Shown here: one piece after another, positions 11,701-26,700 of the stretch
Position numbering within the stretch: the stretch's first letter is position 1
Layout of the letters: each line of letters opens with the position of its first letter
NCBI GenBank assembly: GCA_944474755.1
Contig: OX104122.1
Location: 11,914,641-11,978,640 of the forward strand
Direction of reading: 5' to 3'
From: Limnoperna fortunei
Taxonomy: Eukaryota > Mollusca > Bivalvia > Mytilida > Modiolidae
Length of the DNA stretch: 64,000 nt
Program-made: the position numbers and the translations under genes
Notes under the pieces: generated by a model
Database searches by the model: none
Told to the model about the DNA's origin: nothing
The model's input: the letters and a program-made list of their open reading frames with translations, nothing else

Positions 11701-14700
11701 CAAGCCCTAGGTCCATCAAATTTGGTCCAGAGGTAGCTTATGATGAGTACTTGCCAGTCAGTCACCTGTCACCTGACCTTGACCTCAATTTCACGGTCCA
11801 GCGACTACGTTAAAGTTTTTGGGTTACGACAGTTCCTCTGTAACTACGCATGGTAGGATGACAATATTTGGTGTATAGGTTGCTGATGACTAGTACATGA
11901 CTGTCTGGTAGGTGTCACCTGACCTTGACCTCAATTTCACGGTCCAGCGACTACGTTAAAGTTTTTGGGTTACGACAGTTCCTCTGTAACTACGCATGGT
12001 AGGATGACAATATTTGGTGTATAGGTTGCTGATGACTAGTACATGACTGTCTGGTAGGTGTCACCTGACCTTGACCTCAATTTCACTGTCCAGCGACTAC
12101 GTTAAAGTTTTTGGGTTACGACAGTTCCTCTGTAACTACGCATGGTAGGATGACAATATTTGGTGTATAGGTTGCTGATGACTAGTACATGACTGTCTGG
12201 TAGGTGTCACCTGACCTTGACCTCAATTTCACGGTCCAGCGACTACGTTAATGTTTTTGGGTTACGACAGTTCCTCTGTAACTACGCATGGTAGGATGAC
12301 AATATTTGGTGTATAGGTTGCTGATGACTAGTACATGACTGTCTGGTAGGTGTCACCTGACCTTGACCTCAATTTCATGGTCCAGCGACTACGTTAAAGT
12401 TTTTGGGTTACGACAGTTCCTCTGTAACTACGCATGGTAGGATGACAATATTTGGTGTATAGGTTGCTGATGACTAGTACATGACTGTCTGGTAGGTGTC
12501 ACCTGACCTTGACCTCAATTTCACGGTCCAGCGACTACGTTAAAGTTTTTGGGTTACGACAGTTCCTCTGTAACTACGCATGGTAGGATGACAATATTTG
12601 GTGTATAGGTTGCTGATGACTAGTACATGACTGTCTGGTAGGTGTCACCTGACCTTGACCTCAATTTCACGGTCCAGCAACTACGTTAAAGTTTTTGGGT
12701 TACGATAGTTCCTCTGTTACTACGCATGGTAGGATGACAATATTTGGTATATAGGTTGCTGATGAATAGTACATGACTGTCTGGTAGGTTCCACCTGACC
12801 TTGACCTCAATTTCACTGTCCAGCGACTACGTTAAAGTTTTTGGGTTACGGCTGTTCCCCTGTAACTATGCAGGTATGGTGACAATATTTTGTATACAGG
12901 CCGCTGCTGATATTTAATGCTATTTACGTAATGCTTATGATGAAATTTATTTTCGTTACTGATGCGGAATGCAGGCGAGACGTTTTTCTGTGTCCACACT
13001 TGTTACATTGTAACATTATGTTTATTTAACAATGTCCCTGGAAACTGAGAATAATTATCCTACAATAGTAGAGTGAGAAGGTATTTTCTCGGAGTGCATG
13101 ATCAATGGAAAAATTGAACAAAATACCAATAAATGTTGTTTGAATACTTACTGATGCAATTCTTTTTTTGTTGTAGTTTTCCAGAGAGATGGTTATAGAC
13201 TTATACAGTTCATATGTAAACAACTTCTCTCTTGCCATGGATGAGCTGAAATCCTTGCAGAGTGTTAAAGCCTCTTTGGCAGCTTTTTTAGCAGTAAGGT
13301 TCTTTTTTTACTTACTGTATTCAATTTTGTATAGTACTGAATTTTTTGCTTATTAAATCATTTAGTTTAATTGAGTTTGAATGTTGTTTAATGCCACTTT
13401 CAGCAATTTTTCACCTATATAATGTGAGTATTATACACAGCCAATTTTGGGACATATTATAGCATAACTTTCAAAAGATAATTTGGGTGGGCTCGGTGGC
13501 AGAGTGGTTAAGGTAGTTCATCTACTATTGATCATGTGGTCTGTCAACACTGAGGTTGCAGGTTCGAGTCTCACTGCGAGTCTACTACAGAAGGTTGGGT
13601 GTTCTCTCCGGTTACTCCGGCTTCCTCCCTCAATAAAAACTGGATGCCATGAAATAGCTGACAAATTGCTGAAAGTGGTGTTAAACATCATTCAAACAAA
13701 GAATCAAAATATAATTAGCCTTTTCTGGATTTGATCAATTTTGGAAGAGAGCAAAATTTGGTAGGTATAAGCGAGTGACTCATTATAAAGGTGGGATGTA
13801 AAAGAAGGTAACATCAAATTTCAAAAGTTATTGGCAATTTTATATTTCATACATATAAACTTTAACTTCTCTGTTTTAACTGAAAATAATATTCAAATTT
13901 AAATAGAAGAAGTGTGAATGTTTCTATTTAAAAATCATTTTCAAGAATTATAGGATAATTAATTGGGCGGAGTGAATATCCAAAATATGATCACGAGTGC
14001 CGCATAACGCATCTGATTAAACGAGTGCGCGGAACTTGTTTAATCTGATGCTTTATGCGGCACGAGTGATCATATTTTGGATATTCACGATGCCCAATTG
14101 ATTATCCTATTTATTATATAGATCAAAATTGTTTTCGTAAAATTTTAATGCTTAATCCTAAATTTTATTAACGGCAGATGAATGTCTGTATAGTACACAA
14201 CCAACTGCAACTTTGGCGGGAAAAAACCTGAGAGTGAAAATAAACGATAATTTTCACATGTGATTTACCGTGATTCTGTCACTCGGAAAATTCTATATTT
14301 CGTCTCTATATAATAAATCTAAAAATCCTATGATTGATTAATTGACATTCTGAGTACACATGGGTTTATTGTACTGGTTGTTGTATACAAATACTCTACA
14401 TTCTTTTATAAGAGAAATTTTACATTGATTTGTAGGAAAAAGCCATGAAGAGTGCTGATCGTCTGCCCTTGTTTGGGTTGTTAGTTAAACCTGTGCAAAG
14501 ATTTCCACAGTTCATAACTATGATGCAGGTATGTTGTGTAATAATATGTGGCGTGTCAGCAACTTAGAGTCTGACTTCGGGCAAGGTATGCTCGTCTCCA
14601 TGGAGTCTGACTTTGGGCAAGGTGTGCTCGTCTCCATGGAGTTTGGCTTTGGGGCAAGGTGTGCTCGTCTCTATGGAGTTTGGCTTTGGGGCAAGGTGTG

Positions 14701-17700
14701 CTTGTCTCCATGGAGTCTGACTTTGGGGCAAGGTGTGCTTGTCTCCATGGAGTCTGACTTTGGGCAAGATGTGCTTGTCTCCATGGAGTTTGACTTTGGG
14801 CAAGGTGTGCTTGTCTCCATGGAGTCTGACTTCGGGCAAGGTGTGCTTGTCTCCATGGAGTTTGACTTTGGGCAAGGTGTGCTTGTCTCCATGGAGTCTG
14901 ACTTTGGGCAAGGTGTGCTTGTCTCCATGGAGTCTGACTTTGGGCAAGATGTGCTTGTCTCCATGGAGTTTGACTTTGGGCAAGGTGTGCTTGTCTCCAT
15001 GGAGTCTGACTTTGGGCAAGGTGTGCTCGTCTCCATGGAGTCTGACTTTGGGCAAGATGTGCTTGTCTCCATGGAGTTTGATTTTGGGCAAGGTGTGCTT
15101 GTCTCCATGGAGTCTGACTTCGGGCAAGGTGTGCTCATCTCCAGGGGGTCTGACTTTGGGCAAGGTGTGCTCATCTCCATGGAGTCTGACTTGGTGCGCA
15201 GTGTGCTCGTCTCCATGGAGTTTGACTTTGGGCAAGGTGTGCTTGTCTGCATGGAGTCTGACTTTGGGGCAAGTTGTGCTTGTCTCCATGGAGTCTGACT
15301 TTGGGCAAGGTGTTCTTGTCTCCATGGAGTCTGACTTTGAGCAAGGTGTACTTGTCTCCATAGTCTGAAGTTGGGCAAGGTTTTCTCGTCTCCTTGGAGT
15401 CTGACCTTGGGCAAGGTGTGCTTGTCTCCATGGAGTTTGATTTTGGGCAAGGTGTGCTCGTCTCCATGGAGTCTGACTTTGGGCAAGGTGTGCTCATCTC
15501 CAGGGGGTCTGACTTTGGGCAAGGTTTGCTCGTCTCCATGGAGTCTGACTTGGTGCGCAGTGTGCTCGTCTCCATGGAGTTTGACTTTGGGCAAGGTGTG
15601 CTTGTCTGCATGGAGTCTGACTTTGGGGCAAGTTGTGCTTGTCTCCATGGAGTCTGACTTTGGGCAAGGTGTTCTTGTCTCCATGGAGTCTGACTTTGGG
15701 CAAGGTGTACTTGTCTCCATAGTTTGAAGTTGGGCAAGGTTTTCTCGTCTCCTTGGAGTCAGACCTTGGGCAAGATGAGTTTGTCGCCTTGGAGTCTGAA
15801 GTTGGGAATGGTGTGCTCATCTCCATGGAGTTTGACTTTGGGCAAGGTGTGCTCATCTCCATGGAGTCTGATTTTGGCAAGGTGTAATCATCTCCATAGA
15901 GTCTGACTTTTGGCAAGGTGTGCTCGTCTCCATAGAGTCTGACTTTGGGCAAGGTGTGTTCGTCTGCATGGAGTCTGACTTTGGGCAAGGTGTGCTCGTT
16001 GCCATGGATTCTGAAGTTGGGAAAGGTGTGCTCGTCACCATGGAGTTTGACTTTAGGCAAGGTGTGCTTATCTCCATGGAGTCTGACTTTGGGCAAGGTT
16101 TGCTCGTCACCATGGAGTCTGACTTTGGGCAGGGTGTGCTCCTCTCCATGGAGTTTGACTTTGGGAAAGGTGTGCTCATCTGCATGGAGTCTGACTTTGG
16201 GCAAGTTGTGCTCATCTCCATGGAGTCTGACTTTGGGCAAGGTGTGCTCTTCTCCATGGAGTCTGACTTTGGACAAGGTGTGCTTGTCTCCATGGAGTCT
16301 GACTTTGGGTAAGGTGTTCTTGTCTCCATGGAGTCGGACTTTGGGCATGGTGTGCTCATCTCCATGAAGTCTGACTTTGGGCAAGGTGTCCTCGTCACCA
16401 TGGAGTCTGACTTTGGGCAAGGGAGTCTGAAGTTGGGAAAGGTATGCTCATCTCCATGGAGTTTGACTTTTGGCATGGTGTGCTCATCTCCATGGAGTCT
16501 GACTTTGGGCAAGGTGTGCTTGTCGCCATGGAGTCTGACTTTGGGCAAGGTGTTCTTGTCTCCATGGAGTCTGACTTTGGGCAAGGTTTTCTTGTCTCCT
16601 TGGAGTCTGTCCTTGGGCAAGGTGAGTTCGTCGCCATGGAGTCTGAAGTTGGGAAAGGTGTGCTAATCTCCATGGAGTTTGACTTTGGGCAAGGTGTGCA
16701 CATCTCCATGGAATTCCTTCTTTGGGCACGGTGTGGTCATCTCCATGGAGTCTGACTTTGGGCAAGGTGTGCTCGTCTCCATGGAGTCTGACTTTGGGCA
16801 AGGTGTGCTCGTCTGCATGGAGTCTGTCCTTGGGCAAGGAGAGTTTGTCGCCATGGAGTCTGAAGTTGGGAAAGGTGTGCTAATCTCCATGGAGTTTGAC
16901 TTTGGGCAAGGTGTGCACATCTCCATGGAGTCTGACTTTGGGCAAGGTGTGGTCATCTCCATGGAGTCTGACTTTGGGCAAGGTGAGCTCATCTCCATGG
17001 AGTCTGATGTTGGGCAAGGTGAGCTCGTCTCCATGGAGTCTGACTTTGGGCAAGGTGTGGTCGTCACCAACCAATTAAAAAAGAAATGCCAGTTTTGTAA
17101 CAAATTTGTAATGAATGAAGTGAGCTAAGGAATCTAATAAAATATATATTCTGACCACCTACTCTTGTTGAGAAATTTACACAGGTAATTTTTAACTGTC
17201 ACCATGCCTGGAGGTGTTCTACCTACTCGCGGACAATTATTCTTCAACATTATGGCATTGCTTCTTTTGGTCGATGAATAATTTTGCAACTGCGAATCTA
17301 CATCCTGAACGCAACATGGTTTCTAAATTTTTTGAAGACTCAAATGCAGCTATCTGGGTAGTAAATAAAAAGAAGCATAAGACAAAGTCGGAACCTCACA
17401 AAAAATTATGTGGAAATTTTGTTTTTCCTACTCTTTTAAAATGATAAAACTTTAACTTGACTTTCTGTTTGAATAAAATAATATTTCATTTATTTAGTTG
17501 TTAATAAAACAGGTTTTTTTATTAAGTTTAAATAATTGTTTACATTTCTAGCACTTGCTTTGTTAAAGAAACGCAATCCCAATCACATAATAATAATCCA
17601 TGCATTTTCTGGATAATTTATTAAACCCACCAATGTCCACTCAAAGTAGACCTATAATATGCCATTTTTTCCAAAAAGAGGGGATGGGGTAGTGGGGGGG

Positions 17701-20700
17701 GGGGGGGGCAGTGGGTGAGAAGGCAGGATAAATAAGTGGGATGTTTGTGTCCACTCCACTGTGGACAGATTAAAAAAAAAACAAATCCATTTGCCCTATA
17801 GTCTAAATATTAATTTTTAACCCTGTGTTTTCAGGATTTGTTAAAGTACACACCCCACCAGCATCATGATAGATCTTCCTTGCAGACAGCGTTGACGGAC
17901 CTAGAAAACGTGGCTCACAAACTCAACGAGTCCAAACGTCTTACAGAGCAAAAACTGCAGGCCAAAAAAGTCTTGAAAGAGCTTAACATTAAGAACTTTA
18001 AAGTGGAAAGGTTGATGAGACAAGATGACATGGATCAGATTTGTGTAAGTATCATGTTTGACTTTAATTAAATCACTACTTTGTAAGCTGAAATCTGATT
18101 GGCTAATGCATATAAGCAACCCAGGTTATACAAAACATCGTACAATGGTCACATGACCTATTCGTTTTGTTCATGTTGTATAAATGGAACTGCAATGAGA
18201 CGTTGTGACCCAGTGGTTAAGGTAGTAATATTAATGGTGTTAAGATGTGGCAGAGTTCTCCCCCATTTCTATGTATTAGTTATTTGTGATGCTGTTAAAG
18301 ATTTTTTTGAGTTGAAATATTTGTTAGAGAGGATCTTGAAAGCTAAAAGTTATGTTAAATTTCACCTTGTATACCAATAATTGGCGTTTGTTGACTTGCT
18401 AGGATTTTTCTTCTTTGTGTAGCTCAACTCCAATCTTAATTTACAATGATTGCAAGTTTTCCTACTGAAGGTCGGAGGTTTTCTCTGGGTACTCAAGCTT
18501 CCTTCCCAATAAAAACTGGACGCCATGCTGAAAGTGGCATTAAACAACATTCTAACAAATAAAATCTTCTTTGTGTAGCTCAACTCCAATCTTAAGTGAC
18601 AAAGATTGCCAATATTCCTACCAAAGGTCGGAGGTTTTCTCCCGGTACTCCGGCTTCCTCCTCCATTAAAAACTGGACACCATTATAAAACTGAAAAATT
18701 GTTGAAAGTGGCATAAAACATCATTCAAACAAACAAACAATCTTCTTTGTGTATCATTTTCACCTGTCACCAGGTGGTGCTGTTTAGGAAGGGGGAAGTC
18801 ATTGTTTGAAACCCCAAGCATTGTTTACCTTTACAGGAGGCCAGTTCACTATTTACCTACAATTTCTTTGCCCAGTCACATAGCATTCACTGAAATTCTG
18901 AATTAATGTGTTTGATATTTTTTACAGGAGACAGGAAATATCAGGACAAAGTCTAGAAGGTTGTTTCTGTCCGATTCCTACCTGATCTGTACGACAGTTA
19001 CACAAAGGTCAGTTTGACTGATAAAATTATAGCTAAGCAATAAAGAAATAAAAGCAGTTTATTGTCTCACCTGCGATGATAGTAGGCAAAACATAAATAG
19101 GGATCTGTCAGCGGCGAAAACACATGACATTTAGGAGATAACTGTATTGTATTTGAAGATTTGCTGGCATCAATTGGTGATTTGATGGTCGGAAATTGAG
19201 TTTATTGGCGACGCATGACATTTAGGAGATGACTGTATTGTATTTGAAGATTTGCTGGCATAAATTGGTGATTTGATGGTCGGAAATTGAGTTTATTGGC
19301 GACCCATATGTGGAACCAGTAAACGGATATTTCCGACAATCAAATCACTAATGGATGCCAGCAAATCTTCAAATACAATACAGTTATCTCCATTCTAATG
19401 CTACCGCAATAAAAAACTAAATTAATTGATCGAAATTGGAATTTTTTATTTGCCGGAAATAACGCCTGCGCTTGCGTTAAAATCTGACGGCATCAATCAT
19501 GGAATTGATGCCATGAAATTATTCACGTTATCCAATCAGAATTGACGTTACATCAAGAACTGCATTAGAATTTGCTTTATATCTTTGTAAACTTATGCCA
19601 CATATCTATCAAATTTGGTCCATTGGTAGTTTATGAGTACTTGCCATTCAGTTACCTGTCACCAGACCATGAACTGTTTCACTGTCCAGTGACTGCCTTA
19701 TAGTTTTTGCATTAGGGCAGTCCCTCTGTAACCATGCAAAGTGAGGTGATAAAATTTGGCATATACATGTAGGTTGCTGATGAATGGTACTTGACTGTCT
19801 GGTAGGTGTCACCTGACCTTGACCACAGTTTCATGGTCTAGTGACTATGTTAAAGTTTTTGGGTTACGACAGTTCCTCTGTAACCATGTATGGTAGGATG
19901 ATAATATTTGGTATACAGGTTGCTGATGACTAGTACATGACTGTCTGGTAGGTGTCACCTGACCTTGACCTAAAAAAAAAGTTTTTGGATTATGTCTGTT
20001 TATATGTAACCATGCATTGTATATTTTATAGGCTTATGTATGCTATTTATATGTTGCTCATGCAGTAATTTGTTTTTGTAACTGATATGGAGTGAAGCAA
20101 GACATTTTTCTGTGTTCACCCTTATTGATCCACTGCTTTTGACAAAAAATTATCTCATTTGAATCAAAGTTTTCATGAAAATATTTTCAAACATATCCAT
20201 TATAAAATATTTCAATCCCAGTAGCTATCTTAATTTAGTTTATGTTTTTCATGTTTCCAGGGAACAGGATGGTAAACCAGTTGACAGAATCAGATATAAA
20301 TGGGCAATACCATTGACTGAACTGGAACTGAAGGACAATGCCGTGATCCCTGAACTTTCCTGCTCTGTCAAAATGAATGGTGGACTGATGAGCATATACA
20401 CAAGAAAAGGTTGACCATCATTACTGATCATGGACTTGGTGCTGGGACGGTTTCCCCAAGGCTCCATCCACAGAGCAGCCCCTGGGAGTGGATAGGGGAG
20501 GCCATTTCTATGTAGGAAAGGTCTTACTTAAAACCAAAGTCATGTGTTTGAAAAATGGCTCACAAGGGCTTAGATAGGCAGACCATCTCAATGTAGGAAA
20601 GGCCTGACTTAGGACCATAGTCATGTGTGTGAAGAGTGCTAAGCCCAGGGGGTGGATAGGGAGGCCATCTCAGTGTAGGAAAGGCCTGACTTAGGACCAT

Positions 20701-23700
20701 CGTCATGTGTGTGAAGAGTGCCAAATCCAGGGGGTGGACAGGGAGACCATCTCAATATAGAAACGGCCTGACTTAGGATCATAGTAATGTGTGTGAAGAG
20801 TGCCAAACCCAGGGGGTGGATAGGAGGCCATCTCAGTGTAGGAAAGGCCTGACTTAGGACCATAGTCATGTGTGTGAAGAGTGCCAAGCCCAGGGGGTGG
20901 ATAGGGAGGCCATCTCAGTGTAGGAAAGGCCTGACTTAGGATCATAGTCATGTGTGTGAAGAGTGCCAAACCCAGGGGGTGGATAGGGAGGCCATCTCAG
21001 TGTAGGAAAGGCCTGACTTAGGACCATAGTCATGTGTGTGAAGAGTGGCAAACCCAGGGGGTGGATAGGGAGGCCATCTCAGTGTAGGAAAGGCCTGACT
21101 TAGGATCATAGTCATGTGTGTGAAGAGTGCCAAACCCAGGGGGTGGATAGGGAGGCCATCTCAGTGTAGGAAAGGCCTGACTTAGGACCATAGTCATGTG
21201 TGTGAAGAGTGCCAAGCCCAGGGGGTGGATAGGGAGGCCATCTCAGTGTAGGAATGGCCTGACTTAGGACCATAGTCATGTGTGTGAAAAGTGCCAAACC
21301 CAGGGGGTGGGTAGGAGGCCATCTCAATGTAGGAAATGCCTGACTTAGGACCATAGTCATGTGTGTGAAGAGTGCCAAGCCCAGGGGGTGGATAGGGAGG
21401 CCATCTCAACGGCCATTACTCCATATTAGTCAGATGTTCTCCAGCCTCTATGACTTGCAACATTATGTTTTATTGAGCTTTTAAATGCCTCTATTGCGGA
21501 CATTTTATGGTATACAAAAGTCCATCTGTCCGTTGTCCGTCCTCGTGTTACACTGTAATTTGAGAATACCTGTAGGCCAACCTTAAAAATATGTTTGTTT
21601 GCTGTTTTCCTACTGTACCTGTAGAGCTATAGGTCAGTAGGTATAACAAATATTTTATTTTATCAACTCTGAACAAACAAACAGAAAGTTTATGTCATCA
21701 AAATAAAGAAAAATTTAATGCAATAAACAGACACTAAGAAAGTCTGATAAGAATAAAAAAACCGAAATATTTGATTCAGACCTGGTCAAGTTAGTACGAC
21801 ATTGCCGTCTGCAGTTCTCTGCAATGAAGGGTATGAGGGAGGATATGGGAGGGGGCCTGCCTCACTATTCAAATGTCCTGAAGACCTACACATAAGGATT
21901 TCATACAAACAACCTCCAATATAGGGTAAAAAAACAGCAAACATACAATATCAGGGCTCGACAGTAACGTTTGTCCGATTGCCCGGTACAAGTGGAAATA
22001 TCCGTCGGACAAGTAAATTCAGTAGTCACTTGTCCGTCAGGATAACTAAAAAAAATAAGCCTATAATGAAGCATCATAAAGAATTGAAGTATCTTTTCTC
22101 GAAAATGCGAGTTTGGTCAATAATTTTTCTGAATTTATTATCCATTACATTTTTTTCATTGCTGATAACATGTCAACAAATTTATGCAAATTACTTAGCA
22201 CTGGTTTGAAACTATGTATGCATAGCCCTAACTACAAGTTGCGATGGGACCAGTATACAACTTATTCGCGATCAAGAAAACGCTTGAAGGAACTGAGCTT
22301 GCCGATAATAGTTGCAAAACTAATTTGACATCGAAACATCAACACACACATGGATCTGACGAAATTCGATTTCAATCTATCGTAACGTTGGCTAAACATA
22401 ATATGTATTGTTTTTAACCAAATCATTGAAACATACAAATTTTGGATGTTCTGGGTCAAAATTTTCGGACAAGTGATGTTTTTATTCGGACAAGTGAATT
22501 TTGAAAGTTGCTTGTTCGAAGGGACAAGTTTAAAAAAAAAGTTATTGTAGAGGCCTGAATATTTTTAATACATGTGTTTACTTCAAACTGCACCTGTCCT
22601 TGTATTTTTAGATGGGTATACCATGGGCTCATCATACCGATGTTTATTTCTCCTTCCATTTACAATATAAGCAGTAATGGATATTCACGACTGAAACTTC
22701 TTTATTATTAGATGTCATGATTTTCATCCATCATCTCCCAGATACAAAAACATAAGAAATTACAACATTAGCCTGGTTTAAATTAAAAATTGGAATCAAT
22801 ATTTAAAAAGAGTATAAATTGGAAGTAAATTTCTGTTGATCAAAAATATTTTTCATGAATGTAAAACTAATATTCAACACGGTATCAATAATTAAATAGC
22901 CCTGGTTGTTCAATTATGGGTTTCCAATGTTTTGATATTTGTTTTTCAGAATCTGTTTACCAAGAGACGGATCCACTCAACCTTCAAAATGACCTTGAAG
23001 ATATGGTCCATGATTACACAATATTAGGGCAGATCTCATCGCTAGTAGCAACCTTAAAATGTTCATATGAGAATTTAAAGGAGGAAGCAGTACTTGAAAT
23101 CACAAGTGACCTGCAGCGGAAAATACAAGTAAAAAACCAACAACTACAGATACTGAACAGCTGTATGGTTGTTGTGGAACACACAAATAATACTAACAAC
23201 AGGTATTACATATCAATATATTAAATTTGATTGGTTAAAAGATGGTCACATGACCTTTGTCATGATGTGATGTCAGATGAACAGCTGTATGGTTGTTGTG
23301 GAACACACAAATAATACTAACAACAGGTATTACATATCAATAAATTAAATTTGATTGGTTAAAAGATGGTCACATGACCTTTGTCATGATGTGATGTCAG
23401 ATGAACAGCTGTATGGTTGTTGTGGAACACACAAATAATACTAACAACAGGTATTACATATCAATATTTTAAATTTGATTGGTTAAAAGATGGTCACATG
23501 ACCTTTGTCATGATGTGATGTCAGATGAACAGCTGTATGATTGTTGCCAAACACACAAATAATACTAACAATTGGTATTACATATCAATATATTAAATTT
23601 GATTGGTTAAAAGATGATCACATGACCTTTGTCAGGATGTGATGTCTAATATTTATAAACTGGTTTTGCATGACCTTGAAGTTGTTACATCTTTAAACTG

Positions 23701-26700
23701 GTTATGGGCAGTCTTATATTATATGTATATATCATGGTGCCCACATTCTGGCAATCACTTTCAATTAAGATAAGATTAATTTTCATTGACTTGTCTAAAT
23801 TTACTGGCCTGAAATTTCAAAAATTATTTTAATTCTAAGGTTTTTCTATTTCAAGGTGTAGATAGCTTTAGATGGTTTTGGTATAACGTTTCGGAATTTT
23901 GTTGATAAAAGCTCTACTATATCTCATTCATTTGGATTGTAAATATTGTTTGGGTTCGAGGACCACTGATGAGTCTTGATTAGATGAAATGCTTGTCTGA
24001 TAGAGTAATTTTACTAACCTTGGTATCTTTGGTGACATTTTATTTTTATGCATACCCTAACAGGTGTCAGTCTACTTTATTTGTTTGAGAAAGATCATGT
24101 TCATTTGTTTCTTTACATGACAGGGTCCTCAGTGGCTGAGTAGTTAGGATACTTAGTCATCTTTAATTGATCACTTGGTATGTCAACACCGATGTTCGAG
24201 CCTAACTGTGGGAAGGGTGTACTTGACACCAATTTTGATTGACAAGGATTGCCCATTTTCCTACCAAAGTCCAGAGTATTCTTTGAATACTCCGGCTTCC
24301 TTCCCCAGTAATAACTGGACGCCATGATATAGCTGAAAAATTGCTGAAAGTGGCATTAAACCCCATTCAAACAAACTATCAATCTTGACATGATTTTGTC
24401 TTTAACAGAACTTTAGTTGACTATCTGTACATGACTACTGAATTAATAAATGCTTACTTTACATAACTAACTTGTGAGTAAGTAATAGATATATTAATGG
24501 GTTATAATTCCTAAAAAATGTATTTCACATATTTTATCTATATTCATCCCACAATTTAGAAATTTTAAGACACATTCTATCTGCAGGAAACATATTCCAT
24601 TCAAGCATCTTTATTAAGAAGGTTTTGATGCATGAGCTTTGACTTACTGAACTTATTTATTTCAGGAAAGAAAAGTACACTTTCCAGACAGCCTTGCCAG
24701 AACAAAAGCAGGAATGGTCCACTGATTTTCTACTAGCTAAGCTGGCTTTAGGTAATAAAACAAGTTTGTTGACTCAAATACTGCTGTTGTGTCATTAATA
24801 TTACATTCACAGACTGACAACTGGAACTGAACTGAAACAGTCATGATACAGTTTCAACACTGCAGCTTCTTCCCCAATAAAAACTGGATACCATTATATA
24901 GCTGAAATCTAGCAGTTACAACTGGATGCCCTGATTCTTTTTTATATTGATAATCAATTTGAGGTTGTTTGAATGAGCATATTGTTGATATTTATGTCCT
25001 GCAAAGGAAAGTTTTTTTGGTCCATTCATTCGTCCATCTTACCTGAGATGTACCTTTGAGTTGAGCCTTTTTTATGAAGGTGATTTCACATCTTCATTAC
25101 ACTTGGTACAACATGATCAGATCTCTTCACTATCGAAATTTTGTATGGCTGTGCCAAATATTTCATGCTTGGGTAAACAAGCAGGACATGACATTTTTTT
25201 ATTTTGTCTACCCGTTGTTTCAAAGCCCAGCAAGGAATACTATGACGTACCAATACAGATACAGTCTGTTTTTATGACAATGTTTACATGTTTCTTCATT
25301 TTAAATGTCTAAAAGAAGACAAATAGCCGGGTATTTTCATTTATTTGACATGAACATCAACTTAAACAACAAAACAACACTTACACAATTTACAAAAGTG
25401 GTGTTCATTTCCTGGGAACAATGGGCCTCAGTTACCAAATGCTTAACCATTTACTATTAATTACCAGTCTGTCAACACTGAGTTTTTACTACCCCTCACC
25501 AACTAAATTTTTAGTTTTTGATGTGAACAGTCTTATAGTTTTATTTCTTTTGTGCATGGTTACAATCGTGCCTAGGGGACAATTTTGGGACATATTATAG
25601 CATAACTTTCAAAAGATAATTTGGGGGACTCGATTGCTGAGTGGTTAAGGTTGTTCGTCTACTACTGATCACCTGGTCTATCAACACTTAGATTGCGGGT
25701 TAGAGCCTCACTGCGGGCAGGGTGCGTTCGACTCCAATCTTAATTGATAAAGATTGCCAGTTTTCCTACCGAGGGTCAGGGGTTTCATCCGGGTACTCCA
25801 GCTTCCTCCCCCAGTAAAAACTGGATGAAATGATATTGCTGAAAAATTACCGAAAGTGGCGTTAAACAACATTCAGACAAAAAATAAAAATAAACAAACA
25901 ATCATGTCTGATCAAGTTTTTACTACAATAACCAATTGTCATGTGTCATTTTGTTTTTCAGACCCTTTGAACAATCCATCATGGACGTCTTTAAGTGCAG
26001 GTGACGATGTTGCTAAGCAACCAGCATTATTTATGAAGCATCTACCAGTAGACATGCCAAGATATTTCACCAAGGTAAAGTCATTACTGAATATTAAATA
26101 CAGAAGTATTTTCACAGGTCACAACTTGGAGGTAATTTTTCACAATGTAAATACAGATTTACATTATTAATCTAAAAACTGATCAGGGGGGATAATTTTC
26201 CCTTTTGTGTATGTTGATTTTAAAATAAGTGAAATATTCCACACTAAAATTTTCACCTTATTTGTAGATTATGAAGTGAGCTTTACAGCATTTTATATCA
26301 CATTAATCCAGATATAGATTTTCTTTTGTCTGAAAGTTGGTTCCTTCAAAAAGTCAATTTAATATAAAACATTCTCAATAAATAGTTTGAAGTCATTTTT
26401 GCAAACTTGTACAATGATATTGTGTCAACCAAAATTTACATATAAAAAAGCAACACAAATTTCAGTAATCTGCGAAATGCTCAATCATTGATATTTATGG
26501 GATGTCACCAATAAATTTGGGAAAGATATCACAGGAGGTTCCACTGGAATGCAGAGGCCCTGATAGAATGCTCATAAGTAACCTCATAACTCATCAAATT
26601 TGTGGTGCCTGCATTAAGGCTGGCTGCACCTATATTTATATTATTGTTGTGGGCCTCGATGGCCCGTATGATTAAGGTTGTTTGTTTGAATGTTTGAATG

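Larger units (their letters stand above)
13294..14435. other. Intron 3: SINEs and a MITE, no coding sequence
   Basis: The intron contains a minus-strand SINE tail (13376-13424), a full plus-strand SINE (13446-13702), AT-rich filler, and a palindromic MITE-like element (13950-14335). Nothing else is recognisable. Confidence 0.65.

Noticed and set aside
14531..17128. Overlapping ORFs of up to 349 codons on both strands
   Set aside because: The 36-bp unit lacks stops on both strands; simultaneous opposite frames show this is arithmetic.
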